From NCBI RefSeq assembly GCF_000378765.1, contig NZ_KB905342.1:1-64000 (forward strand): a stretch of DNA of 64,000 nucleotides, written 5' to 3'. This document shows positions 26,708 to 34,919 of this stretch, one piece after another. Under the pieces are notes generated by a model. That model had not been told where the DNA came from and ran no database searches. It saw nothing but the letters and a program-made list of their open reading frames with translations. The position numbers and the translations under genes were made by a program. This DNA is from Psychroflexus tropicus DSM 15496. Lineage in GTDB: Bacteria; Bacteroidota; Bacteroidia; Flavobacteriales; Flavobacteriaceae. Positions within the stretch are counted from its first letter, which is position 1. Each line of letters begins with the position of its first letter.

Positions 26708-27108
26708 ACCTATTGTTTTATAAGTTTGAAGGTTCTTTCACCTTGATTGGTTTTCAATTTGACTAAATAAATGCCTGTATTCGCCTTAAAGTCGGTTACC
26801 TCTATCGTGGATTGTCCGCTTAAGCTTTGTTTATACACCTGCTGACCCAGCATGTTATAAATCTCCAGCTCTGCACCTTGCTCTAAGTCTCTGCCTGTTA
26901 TGCTAAAGCTACCCTGTGTAGGATTAGGATAAAGACTCATAGTAGACAGACTCTCTTCTACTGTGGATAAACTTTCAGGTTCAAAAACCAGACTAAAGCG
27001 ATCTGTAGCTACAGATTCTGGAATAGAATTGTCTATGCTAAAGGCATAGGTGTTTTCTGAACTTGTCATCTCAGTCAACTCATTTAAATAAGCATCTTTG
27101 AGGAAGAC
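26541..27108. repeat. long direct repeat, copy B
   Basis: Second copy of 23026-23593, covering the small CTERM gene B, the junction and the end of T9SS gene 3. The identity of the C-terminal sorting domains of proteins 2 and 3 comes from this duplication or from gene conversion. Confidence 0.85.
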
Positions 27109-30100
27109 TTGAGTATTGAGGTTGTCTGTTAAATCAAATTTCATCACATAAGCCTCTCTTCTGTACTGATTGATGAACAATGCCAACTCTTCTTCAACCT
27201 CCGGGAATGGTCGTCTTTCAATAGCCGAATACACGTTATCTTCAACCCTGGCTAAGTTCTCATCTAGATTTGATAGTTTAGGGGAATCATCTTCAGTAGT
27301 CTTATTGTAAGATTTATCAAACTTAATACGCAAACCATCTGATGGAGTGTTGCCTTCTGCATAAGATTCTGCATCAAATAACTGAATGTTGATATATTCT
27401 GCTTTTGATAAAGATTTTACCTCTGTTTGAGTTTGCTCAACGGCCTTCATTGATTCTTCAAATGTTACAGATGCTGGACCATTTACAGAGGTTAAAACGA
27501 AAGCCGCTTGCATAGGTTGCAAATATTGATTAGCTGATGAGGTGATTGAATTAGTACCTGCAGGTAAATCAACTGTCACGTAAGCTCCTCGCCCTCCTTG
27601 TTGCCCCACTGTTGGAGCGCCTCCTAAAGTTGGATCCCAAACGTAGTATTCAGCAGTTGAAATGTTTGTTGAAGCGGACAGTACTGTATTCATATCGACC
27701 TGAGCCTGATAGGGGTTGGCTACAAAACTAACCTCTCCTCCTACATTTGATAAAACACTCTGTGTTGTATTACCAATCAATAAGGCTCCTGTAGCTCTAA
27801 GTCTTGTATTAGTTGGAATTGCTGAGTTGCTTGTTACATTTATACCTCTATCGCCTCTAATAAATAATCTATATGGAGTTCCAGCTTCTAAAGCCTGATT
27901 GGTCGAAGCTATGGCATCCCATTGTCTCGGCACATTATTACTGAAGGTAAACATGGATGGATTACCGCTACCAGTAGCATCAAAGCCATTGGCCCCTGTA
28001 ATTGAACCAGTAATATGCGTACCAAAACCTGGGTTAGGATTTTGATTATCTGTTGGGAAATTAAGTCCTGTGTTATTAACTCCTTCCTGCCAGTTACTTT
28101 GTATTGTCCCACCAGTCACAGATGAGGAAATAAACCTGAAGGCCCTTCTAGCTGGAAAGCACTGCTCTACAGTCACATTTCCTACTATGGCACCATTCAC
28201 CGGAGCGACTTGTGCAGTTTTAACAGGTGTGAATGAGCAGCGTAGATATAAATTGTTATCTGTATTAAATGTTCCTTGGTCTACATATAACACGCCGTTC
28301 AAATCCATTGGAGTATCCAATGGATTATCTATTGACACAGATGTAGGATTATCTAACCTTAAGTTCTCAAAAGATCCATCCCCTGAAATCATCTGGGCGG
28401 AAGTGCCATCTAAAATGACTTCGCCATCGCCGTTTATTAAGCCATTGTTAATGATGTTACCATTAGCATTAAGACTTGCTCCAGAATTTATAGATATCTC
28501 AAAGCCAGAATCCAGAGTTAAAGCTCTCGTATCGTATTGAAATGGAACCGTAGCGTTAGCTCTTACAATAACGTCATTGGAACTATTAGGTATCGTATTA
28601 GTGTTCCAATTCGAAGTTTCGTTCCAGTTTCCAGTAGTCTCAAATATGAAGCTACAACCTTCATTGATAGAATCATCGATAGCATCAGTGTAATTAAATC
28701 CATTATAACCTGCAGAAATGACTCTACCTTGAGCATCTACTACTGGAACGCCAGCACCAAATACACCATCATCACCCCCATCTGCATTCGCTAAAGCATA
28801 ATATTCATTAGCATCTGAGCATCCATCATCATCTGAGTCTAGATCAAATCGATTCACTAAACCATCACCATCAGTGTCTAAATCACCAGATGGTGAAGCT
28901 AATACTGAAAATGGTATTTGTGTTTTGGTTATAGTAGAACTCTCATAAGAAACCTCAAGTAGATCATCTCCTGTATTTTCAAAATAAAGGATTTCTATGA
29001 AATGTAATCCTTCGGTTAAAGCAATCGAACCAGAAACTTCTGTTGCTGAATGCAATCCGTCATTATCTACCACTTCAACTCCGTCGATAAAAAGTTTTGA
29101 TCCATCGTCAGAATTAGTGAAAAACGTGTAGGTATCGTCTGTGGAAATATCTACAAATCCTGTGAATCTTACAGAGTAAGTGGCCGCGTTACCAGTAATA
29201 GCTATACTGAGCGCTTCAACATCAAAATCTGAAGCCACTCCAGTTTGTGTCGCTCCTGTGTTAGGTATATTATCTACAGTGAACCCACTAGGAACTAAAT
29301 CGTAATACTCATAATTTAGTTCTCCGAAATTGAGATCTGACTCATTACTATCTAAAACTCCATCGTTGTCATCGTCTAAATCAACGAAATTTGGTACTGA
29401 GTCTGCGTCAAAATCATCGCAGGCACGATTAATGGAATTATCAGTAACATCTTCAAAATAAATACCATCATATCCCGCTGCGATTACTAAACCATCAGCA
29501 TCAACAGCTGGTGCTCCTGCACCAAACACACCATCGTCACCACCATCTGCATCAGATAATCCATAATACTCATTAGCATCAGAACATCCATCGTTATCCG
29601 AATCTAAATCCAAATAATCTGGTGTTCCATCTCCATCAGTGTCGAAACTTGTACCACCTGCACTAACTATTAAAAATGGAAGCGGTTGTTTAGAGATAGA
29701 CGGTCCTGCATAAGATACAGACAAATTTTCTCCTCCGGAATTTTCAAAAAACAAAACTTCAATATCATAGTCTCCAGCTGTTAACGTTATATTTCCTTGT
29801 CTTTCTCTATTACTATGTAACCCATCATTATTTACGACTTCAGTACCTTCGATGAATAGCTTAGAACCATCATCAGAACTGGTATAAAACGTATAGGTAC
29901 CAGAGCTTGTAATATTGATTGTTCCAGTATAACGAATTGAAAATGTATTGTTATCGCCAGGTGTGATAGCCTGCCATAAAGCATCTACATCAAAGTCTGA
30001 AACTGTACCTGTTGCTATAGCTCCACTTGTGGGAATATTATCTACAGTATTTCCTGCTGGAGCTGAATTATAAAATTCATAGTTTAAAGAACCGCCGCCT

Positions 30101-30894
30101 TGTTCTAAGAAATTGGTAAGACCATCATTGTCGCTATCTAAATCGACAGAATCCGGAACTCCGTCTTCATCGGTGTCAGTCACCAATGAAAAAGCGAACA
30201 CACCTGCATTCAAAAACGCTGTAGTGGCATAATTAATATTAGCATTTTGAGCTGTTGTTGAATTCACCGTCTTGAAACCAGTTTCCAATGAAATAGCATC
30301 ACCATCTGGATTGGTATTTTGATTCACTGTGTTGCTGAAATTTGTAAATGTAACCGCCTGCCCAATTGGTGTATCGTTTTTAGCCAAAAATAAGCCAAGA
30401 ACAAGACTATTTGGGCTTGATAATCCAGGAGTATTACCAGAATTGATAGTATTGACTTGTGTAGCTCCAGAATTATTTACACTGAATTGGTCTAAAGCTC
30501 CAATTATATTTCCAGAAACAGAAAATTCCTGAAGAGCTAGTGCTGCATCACCACCGGAAGTCCATTCCGCTGAAACTAATGTTGCTTCTGAGGCGCCAGC
30601 TATCTTATAATAATAACCAAAACCTCTTCTGTTAGTGCCTGCAGTGTTAAAATAGTCATCCGTTACTTTCGTCCAGCCAGAACTTAACATGTTTGACTGA
30701 TTTCCTGCATTACCATCTTCAGTGACAGGGATAGCTACTAATAAATTACCTTCTGTTGGTGTAGCTGTAAATGAAACTGAAACTTGAGATCCGGATGAAT
30801 TCACTCCTTCTGTTGACTGTATCAGGGTCGCAGTTTGTGCAAAGGACGATACATAGGATAATATTAAAATGAAAAGAGATGTAATTTTATTCAT
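26710..30894 (-). CDS. T9SS-exported surface protein 3 (1394 aa) with two PA14 domains
   Basis: A signal peptide is followed by a beta-rich N-terminal domain of about 220 residues. Two similar blocks come next, each with acidic calcium-binding TSP3-type repeats (TDTDEDGVPDSVDLDSDNDG and alike) around a PA14-like domain. The PA14 cores show TYTFYTSSDDGSKLFIEG and TYTFFTNSDDGSKLFIDG (about residues 270-405 and 535-665). Then follow W-ETSNW-TIP, the module shared with proteins 1 and 2 (VEQCFPARRAFRF, NQYLQPMQAAF), and the T9SS type A sorting domain. PA14 domains often bind sugars, so a surface glycan-binding role is plausible. The small gene B follows. Confidence 0.87.
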   Translation of the reverse strand: MNKITSLFILILSYVSSFAQTATLIQSTEGVNSSGSQVSVSFTATPTEGNLLVAIPVTEDGNAGNQSNMLSSGWTKVTDDYFNTAGTNRRGFGYYYKIAGASEATLVSAEWTSGGDAALALQEFSVSGNIIGALDQFSVNNSGATQVNTINSGNTPGLSSPNSLVLGLFLAKNDTPIGQAVTFTNFSNTVNQNTNPDGDAISLETGFKTVNSTTAQNANINYATTAFLNAGVFAFSLVTDTDEDGVPDSVDLDSDNDGLTNFLEQGGGSLNYEFYNSAPAGNTVDNIPTSGAIATGTVSDFDVDALWQAITPGDNNTFSIRYTGTINITSSGTYTFYTSSDDGSKLFIEGTEVVNNDGLHSNRERQGNITLTAGDYDIEVLFFENSGGENLSVSYAGPSISKQPLPFLIVSAGGTSFDTDGDGTPDYLDLDSDNDGCSDANEYYGLSDADGGDDGVFGAGAPAVDADGLVIAAGYDGIYFEDVTDNSINRACDDFDADSVPNFVDLDDDNDGVLDSNESDLNFGELNYEYYDLVPSGFTVDNIPNTGATQTGVASDFDVEALSIAITGNAATYSVRFTGFVDISTDDTYTFFTNSDDGSKLFIDGVEVVDNDGLHSATEVSGSIALTEGLHFIEILYFENTGDDLLEVSYESSTITKTQIPFSVLASPSGDLDTDGDGLVNRFDLDSDDDGCSDANEYYALANADGGDDGVFGAGVPVVDAQGRVISAGYNGFNYTDAIDDSINEGCSFIFETTGNWNETSNWNTNTIPNSSNDVIVRANATVPFQYDTRALTLDSGFEISINSGASLNANGNIINNGLINGDGEVILDGTSAQMISGDGSFENLRLDNPTSVSIDNPLDTPMDLNGVLYVDQGTFNTDNNLYLRCSFTPVKTAQVAPVNGAIVGNVTVEQCFPARRAFRFISSSVTGGTIQSNWQEGVNNTGLNFPTDNQNPNPGFGTHITGSITGANGFDATGSGNPSMFTFSNNVPRQWDAIASTNQALEAGTPYRLFIRGDRGINVTSNSAIPTNTRLRATGALLIGNTTQSVLSNVGGEVSFVANPYQAQVDMNTVLSASTNISTAEYYVWDPTLGGAPTVGQQGGRGAYVTVDLPAGTNSITSSANQYLQPMQAAFVLTSVNGPASVTFEESMKAVEQTQTEVKSLSKAEYINIQLFDAESYAEGNTPSDGLRIKFDKSYNKTTEDDSPKLSNLDENLARVEDNVYSAIERRPFPEVEEELALFINQYRREAYVMKFDLTDNLNTQVFLKDAYLNELTEMTSSENTYAFSIDNSIPESVATDRFSLVFEPESLSTVEESLSTMSLYPNPTQGSFSITGRDLEQGAELEIYNMLGQQVYKQSLSGQSTIEVTDFKANTGIYLVKLKTNQGERTFKLIKQ

Positions 30895-30910
30895 AGTAAT
30901 AAATTTTATG

Positions 30911-30957
30911 CAAAATTATTACTATATCTACGTAAACTCTGTAGAATTAGTTCGAAA
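30911..30957 (-). promoter_or_regulatory. conserved upstream element plus -7 box, T9SS gene 3
   Basis: On the minus strand TTTCGAACTAATTCTACA (30957-30940), then 21 bp, then TAATTTTG (30918-30911). The ATG is 17 bases beyond. The element and the 21-bp gap match the other two T9SS genes exactly, while the surrounding sequence does not, so the match reflects selection rather than recent copying. Confidence 0.8.
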
Positions 30958-31012
30958 AAACACGACTAACCCAACTATATAAGCAAAATACAGAAAGAAT
31001 TAGCATTCTAGT

Positions 31013-32206
31013 TTAAATGGAACGCTTGACGGTTTGAGAAGAAATATAGGAAGCTAAAAATCCTAAACTAGAAATGGTTACAAAAACGATAAGGATATTA
31101 ATAAATTCAAGCCTTACCGGATAAGCTAAACTTGGGGTAATCATGATCCACTCAAAATACAATTGAAAGAGGATCAGAATAACGGCCAGCAATAAACCAA
31201 TGATACCTCCAGCCACACTCATCAATCCACCTTGATAAAAAAATATACGCTGAATTTCTTTTTTGGTCAGCCCTAGGTTCAATAAAGTTTTTGAGTTTTG
31301 GCGTTTTTCTAGAATCGCTATGATGATGGAACCAATCACATTGAATAAAGCGATGACAATAACAAGAGTAAAAATCAGATAGACCGCAAGATTTTCTGTA
31401 TTAAGCATTTTGTAAAGACTGTCATTTAACTGAACTCTATCTTTAACTAAAACTTCCCCGTTGAAAATCTTAAGGAGCTTTTCCTTCACTAAGTTGAGGT
31501 TCGCCTCCTCACTAACTTTTACTTCCAAGGCTGAAACTTCATCACAATTGAGCTTTAAGAGGCTTCTGGCGAAACCGATATCTGTGTATGCGAATTTTGT
31601 ATCCAACTCTTCATTGATGGAATATATACCAACAACTGTTGCATTTGCAGCTCTAAACGCCTCCTTAACATCTAAAATTTGGCCCTTACCAGGCTTAGGA
31701 ACATAAAGCCCTAAAAGTCCCGAATAGTCTCTTATTCCTGCAGACAATTCTCTTGACAAATCATTACCTAGAACAACTTGATAGGCATTATTTTCTATCC
31801 ACTGACCTAAAAATATTGCGCTTTTAATATCAGAAACCTGTTGATATGAAGTATCCACTCCCTTAATAAAAGCAGGGGTATTTTTGGATTTAAAACTCAA
31901 TAATACTCGCTCTTCGATGACTTCTGAATACAGTATAATATCCGTTTCGTTTTTGAGCTGAGCCCTTTGCGTAGAGTCCACTTTAAAAAATTTACCCGAA
32001 GCAGGAAGTACCTTTAAATCGGGATCAAACTTATTGGTAAAAGAAAGACTAAATTCCTTGAGTCCAGAAAAGGCAGACAAGACTACAAACAGAGATAAGG
32101 AGCCAGCAATCACTCCGATAGAGGCAATCCAAGTAATTATATTGATAGCTGTATTAGAGCTTTTTGAGAAAAGATAACGCTTAGCGATGTAAAAGGAAAC
32201 GTTCAA
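31013..32206 (-). CDS. FtsX-like permease (LolC/LolE family)
   Basis: This 397-residue membrane protein has the MacB/FtsX architecture: an N-terminal helix (ITWIASIGVIAGSLSLFVVL), a large periplasmic domain (residues about 50-265) and three C-terminal helices. The FYQGGLMSVAGGIIG segment is typical. It probably extracts lipoproteins from the inner membrane together with an ATPase encoded elsewhere. The start is TTG at 32206, overlapping the rbfA stop (TTGA), so translation is coupled to rbfA. Confidence 0.88.
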   Translation of the reverse strand: MNVSFYIAKRYLFSKSSNTAINIITWIASIGVIAGSLSLFVVLSAFSGLKEFSLSFTNKFDPDLKVLPASGKFFKVDSTQRAQLKNETDIILYSEVIEERVLLSFKSKNTPAFIKGVDTSYQQVSDIKSAIFLGQWIENNAYQVVLGNDLSRELSAGIRDYSGLLGLYVPKPGKGQILDVKEAFRAANATVVGIYSINEELDTKFAYTDIGFARSLLKLNCDEVSALEVKVSEEANLNLVKEKLLKIFNGEVLVKDRVQLNDSLYKMLNTENLAVYLIFTLVIVIALFNVIGSIIIAILEKRQNSKTLLNLGLTKKEIQRIFFYQGGLMSVAGGIIGLLLAVILILFQLYFEWIMITPSLAYPVRLEFINILIVFVTISSLGFLASYISSQTVKRSI

Positions 32207-32595
32207 TTCTTCTTGCGCTTATCTAAGAGATCTGGATTTTTTATAGGATCGCTTTTTCCTTTGAACGCCTGCTCTAGATTATTGATGTATTCAATTGAAT
32301 CATCGTTAAAAAAAGAGAGCTCTGGCATTCTTCGTAACTGGTTTTTAGTACGCTGGGCAACTTCATGCTTTATCTTAGACTTCATAGCCTTTACCTCTTC
32401 GACGATGGCTTCAGATTTTTCTGAAGGAAAAATACTTAGGTGTGCTTTAGCCTGAAGTAAATCTGGAGTCACTCTCACCTTTGTCACGGAAATAATTAAA
32501 TTCTGTGTTCCAGCTGCTTTGAGCTCAAGTTGTATTACCTCAGCAAGGTCTTTTTGAAGTATTCCTGCTATTTTTTTTTGTCTATTAGATTCCAT
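32203..32595 (-). CDS. rbfA: ribosome-binding factor A
   Basis: The 130-residue RbfA helps 30S subunit maturation and is needed for cold growth in other bacteria. The start at 32595 gives MESNRQKKIAGILQKDLAEV, the normal N-terminus. The KH-like core includes ISVTKVRVTPDLLQAKAHLSIF and a later ...LRRMPELSFFNDDSIEYINN signature. It overlaps the permease gene by four bases and has its own -7 box just upstream. Confidence 0.94.
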   Translation of the reverse strand: MESNRQKKIAGILQKDLAEVIQLELKAAGTQNLIISVTKVRVTPDLLQAKAHLSIFPSEKSEAIVEEVKAMKSKIKHEVAQRTKNQLRRMPELSFFNDDSIEYINNLEQAFKGKSDPIKNPDLLDKRKKN

Positions 32596-32599
32596 TTTG

Positions 32600-32607
32600 C
32601 AAAGGTA
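32600..32607 (-). promoter_or_regulatory. rbfA -7 element
   Basis: On the minus strand the sequence is TACCTTTG, an exact TAnnTTTG, ending only four bases before the rbfA ATG. If used, the mRNA would be leaderless or nearly so. Confidence 0.5.
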
Positions 32608-32625
32608 AAACAATTATATAAATGC

Positions 32626-32633
32626 TAGTTTTG
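32626..32633 (+). promoter_or_regulatory. methylmalonyl-CoA epimerase gene -7 element
   Basis: TAGTTTTG fits TAnnTTTG exactly and lies 27 bases upstream of the ATG at 32661. With the rbfA box it makes a compact divergent promoter. Confidence 0.5.
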
Positions 32634-32660
32634 TATCACAACTTTCTAAAGAAATACCAG

Positions 32661-33071
32661 ATGATAAAAAAAATTGAGCACCTAGGAATAGCCGTTAAAG
32701 ACCTGAATGAAGCTACAAACACCTACCAGGCTTTACTGAATAAAGCCCCCTATAAGACTGAAACCGTAGAGCGCGAGGGCGTGGAAACCGTATTCTTTGA
32801 GTGTGGAGAAAGTAAGATTGAACTCTTAGGGGCTACCAAGGAAGACAGTCCAATAGGCAAATATCTAAGCAAACAAAAGGAAGGCATTCATCATATTGCT
32901 TTCTATGTAGATGACCTCACTTCTGAAATCAAACGCTTACAGAATGAAGGCTTTCAGCTGCTAAGCGATACTCCAAAACCTGGTGCAGATCAAAAAAACA
33001 TTGTTTTTCTCCACCCTAAAAGTAATCACGGTGTTTTAATAGAACTATGCGAGGATCGATCTCAATTTTAA
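32661..33071 (+). CDS. mce: methylmalonyl-CoA epimerase
   Basis: The 136-residue VOC-superfamily enzyme interconverts (2R)- and (2S)-methylmalonyl-CoA in propionate metabolism. The ATG at 32661 gives the family start MIKKIEHLGIAVKDLNEA. Metal ligands are seen in IEHLGIAV (His), the Glu/Gln region FFECGESKIELL, EGIHHIAFYV (His) and GVLIELCE (Glu). Length and motifs are standard. It is followed by the tRNA gene. Confidence 0.92.
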   Translation: MIKKIEHLGIAVKDLNEATNTYQALLNKAPYKTETVEREGVETVFFECGESKIELLGATKEDSPIGKYLSKQKEGIHHIAFYVDDLTSEIKRLQNEGFQLLSDTPKPGADQKNIVFLHPKSNHGVLIELCEDRSQF

Positions 33072-33135
33072 TTTTAAAATACTTTGGCTGATAACAAACT
33101 TATACTTATTTTTGCCAACCTCAATAATCAGTGCC

Positions 33136-33209
33136 GGTCCCATAGCTCAGCTGGTTAGAGCACCTGACTCATAATCAGGTGGCCCTTGGTTCGAGTCCAA
33201 GTGGGACCA
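33136..33209 (+). tRNA. tRNA with CAT anticodon (Met or Ile2)
   Basis: A complete cloverleaf: acceptor stem GGTCCCA pairs with TGGGACC, the D-loop contains AGCTCAGCTGGTTAGAGC, and the anticodon stem CCTGA/TCAGG holds the loop CTCATAA (anticodon CAT at 33170-33172). The T-arm has GGTTCGAGTCC. The discriminator is A33209 and CCA is not encoded. CAT can be elongator Met or lysidine-modified Ile2; sequence alone does not settle it here. Confidence 0.93.
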
Positions 33210-33214
33210 CAATT

Positions 33215-33250
33215 AAAAAGCCTTTCTGCTTGATGCAAAAAGGCTTTTTT
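33215..33250 (+). terminator. terminator after tRNA
   Basis: AAAAAGCCTTT (33215-33225) pairs with AAAGGCTTTTTT (33239-33250), with a T-run. It can serve the tRNA and, on the opposite strand, the DUF4136 gene. Confidence 0.82.
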
Positions 33251-33291
33251 CATTAGTAGATTTTATTTAGTAGTTTATTGACTAAAGCTGC

Positions 33292-33906
33292 TTAGTTATT
33301 ATTTTCAATAAGTGGATATTCTGTAAATATTTGGTTGATAGCATCCATCACTGCTTGAGTTTCGGTTTGCTCCCTCATAGGTTCTGATGTTCTGCCTTTC
33401 CAGACGGATCGCTTAGTTTCTCTGTCTACCAAATCAATAACAACAACACCTTCTTCATAGGAATATGTATCTGAAGTATAACCAACAATACCACCTGAAT
33501 TGTACCAATTATACCATCCTCTGTAATAAAAGGGTTGATAATAGCTATTTACAGGTGTAGTTGCAATAGTGTTTCCATAAGGATAAGTAGCATAAACAGG
33601 TTCTGTATCACGCTCGGTTTCTATATCCGTAGCTGTACTAACCAATACAAGCAAATCTGGATTGTCTCTATCCAAAACATAACCTGCTTGCTTCATCCGT
33701 TCATTTATCGTCTCGATTAAAAACGCATTGAGTTCATCTGATTCCTCTTGTATATTAGATAGATCTATAGCAGCATTAGGCAAATATGAAAACGTTTTAT
33801 AGGTCTTCAAATCAGCTTGATTTGGCCTCACTGTCTTAATACTTGATCCACAACCCGTGAACAATAAAAAGGCAAGAGTCGATACTATTATTTTAAAATA
33901 ACTCAT
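33292..33906 (-). CDS. DUF4136 lipoprotein
   Basis: The lipobox is LLFTGC (Cys19). The mature part has the DUF4136 pattern: DLKTYKTFSYLPNA, then IETINERMKQAGYVLDRDNPDLLVLV, a Tyr/Gly-rich variable centre, and VVIDLVDRETKRSVWKGR near residue 165. DUF4136 proteins are envelope lipoproteins of unknown function. About 170 bases upstream are free of genes. The gene stands alone. Confidence 0.88.
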   Translation of the reverse strand: MSYFKIIVSTLAFLLFTGCGSSIKTVRPNQADLKTYKTFSYLPNAAIDLSNIQEESDELNAFLIETINERMKQAGYVLDRDNPDLLVLVSTATDIETERDTEPVYATYPYGNTIATTPVNSYYQPFYYRGWYNWYNSGGIVGYTSDTYSYEEGVVVIDLVDRETKRSVWKGRTSEPMREQTETQAVMDAINQIFTEYPLIENNN

Positions 33907-34079
33907 AATAAAATTAAATTTTTAAATTAAATTAAAACTAAAAACTAAAAGACCACTCGTAGCAGTTCCATAGATTTTACAATGAGTTTAAGCATATAAT
34001 GACTTAAATTGTAAAATTTTAGTAAAATTATACCTAGATATCTTTTGAATATAAGTTGAAACATTATGAACTTATCTAA

Positions 34080-34916
34080 ATGACCCCTGTTAAATCATTA
34101 CACAAAACATTCAAGTTCAGATTTATTCTTGGCTTCTTCCTTCTATTAGGTGAAATAAGTTTGTGCCAGGTCAAATTAAGCTCCTGGAATATAAGACACC
34201 TAGGTAATTCAAAATCAAATTCTGAAATACGCTTTATGGCTAAGACCTTAAAAAATTACGACATTGTAGCCATACAAGAGGTAGTGGCGGGAAATGGAGG
34301 CGCACAAGCTGTAGCTAGGTTAGCTGATGAACTCAACAGGACAGGTAATAAATGGCAATACGCTGTAAGCGATCCAACTCAAGGAGGAATATACAGCTCT
34401 GAACGTTACGCCTATTTGTGGAAGGACAGTAAGCTAAAACTACATCAAAAACCCTGGCTGGATACCGATTGCGTTGAGGATTTTGAACGCGAACCTTATT
34501 TCATCACCTTTGAGTACAAAACCCAGTTGTTTACACTGGTTAATATTCACGCCGTACCTAAATCTAAACAGCCCGAAACCGAATTAAAGCATCTAAAGCT
34601 ATATCCCGAGCTATATCCAGAACGTCATTTTATATTTCTGGGAGATTTTAATTTAGCACAAACCCACACCGTATTCAATCCTCTTAAATCGATGGGGTTT
34701 ATGCCCGCCTTAGTTAATCAAAAGACGAGTCTCAAGATGAGATGCAAAAACAATATGTGCCTTGCTTCAGAATATGATAACCTCTTTTTAGACACGAGCG
34801 AATTTGAAACCATCAGCAGCGGGGTGAATCCCTTTTATAAATCCTTCCCAGATTTAAAATCCGCTAGAACGATCTCAGATCACATCCCTGTTTGGGTTGA
34901 ATTCGACTTTTACTAA
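34080..34916 (+). CDS. secreted endonuclease/exonuclease/phosphatase-family protein
   Basis: The 278-residue protein has a hydrophobic signal (FILGFFLLLGEISLC) and the EEP (DNase I-like) fold: SSWNIRHLG, the catalytic Glu in VAIQEVVAG, FLGDFNL with Asp/Asn, and the final catalytic SDHIPVWVEF. A likely extracellular or periplasmic nuclease, perhaps for DNA as a nutrient; a phosphodiesterase role on other substrates is possible. It is convergent with the NUMOD4 gene, ending four bases from it. Confidence 0.87.
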   Translation: MTPVKSLHKTFKFRFILGFFLLLGEISLCQVKLSSWNIRHLGNSKSNSEIRFMAKTLKNYDIVAIQEVVAGNGGAQAVARLADELNRTGNKWQYAVSDPTQGGIYSSERYAYLWKDSKLKLHQKPWLDTDCVEDFEREPYFITFEYKTQLFTLVNIHAVPKSKQPETELKHLKLYPELYPERHFIFLGDFNLAQTHTVFNPLKSMGFMPALVNQKTSLKMRCKNNMCLASEYDNLFLDTSEFETISSGVNPFYKSFPDLKSARTISDHIPVWVEFDFY

Positions 34917-34919
34917 GAC

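Noticed and set aside
26710-29600. acidic repeated DNA in T9SS gene 3 as a tandem repeat or CRISPR-like array
   Set aside because: The repeats are codons of TSP3 and PA14 protein modules with long unequal spacing; no array structure is present.
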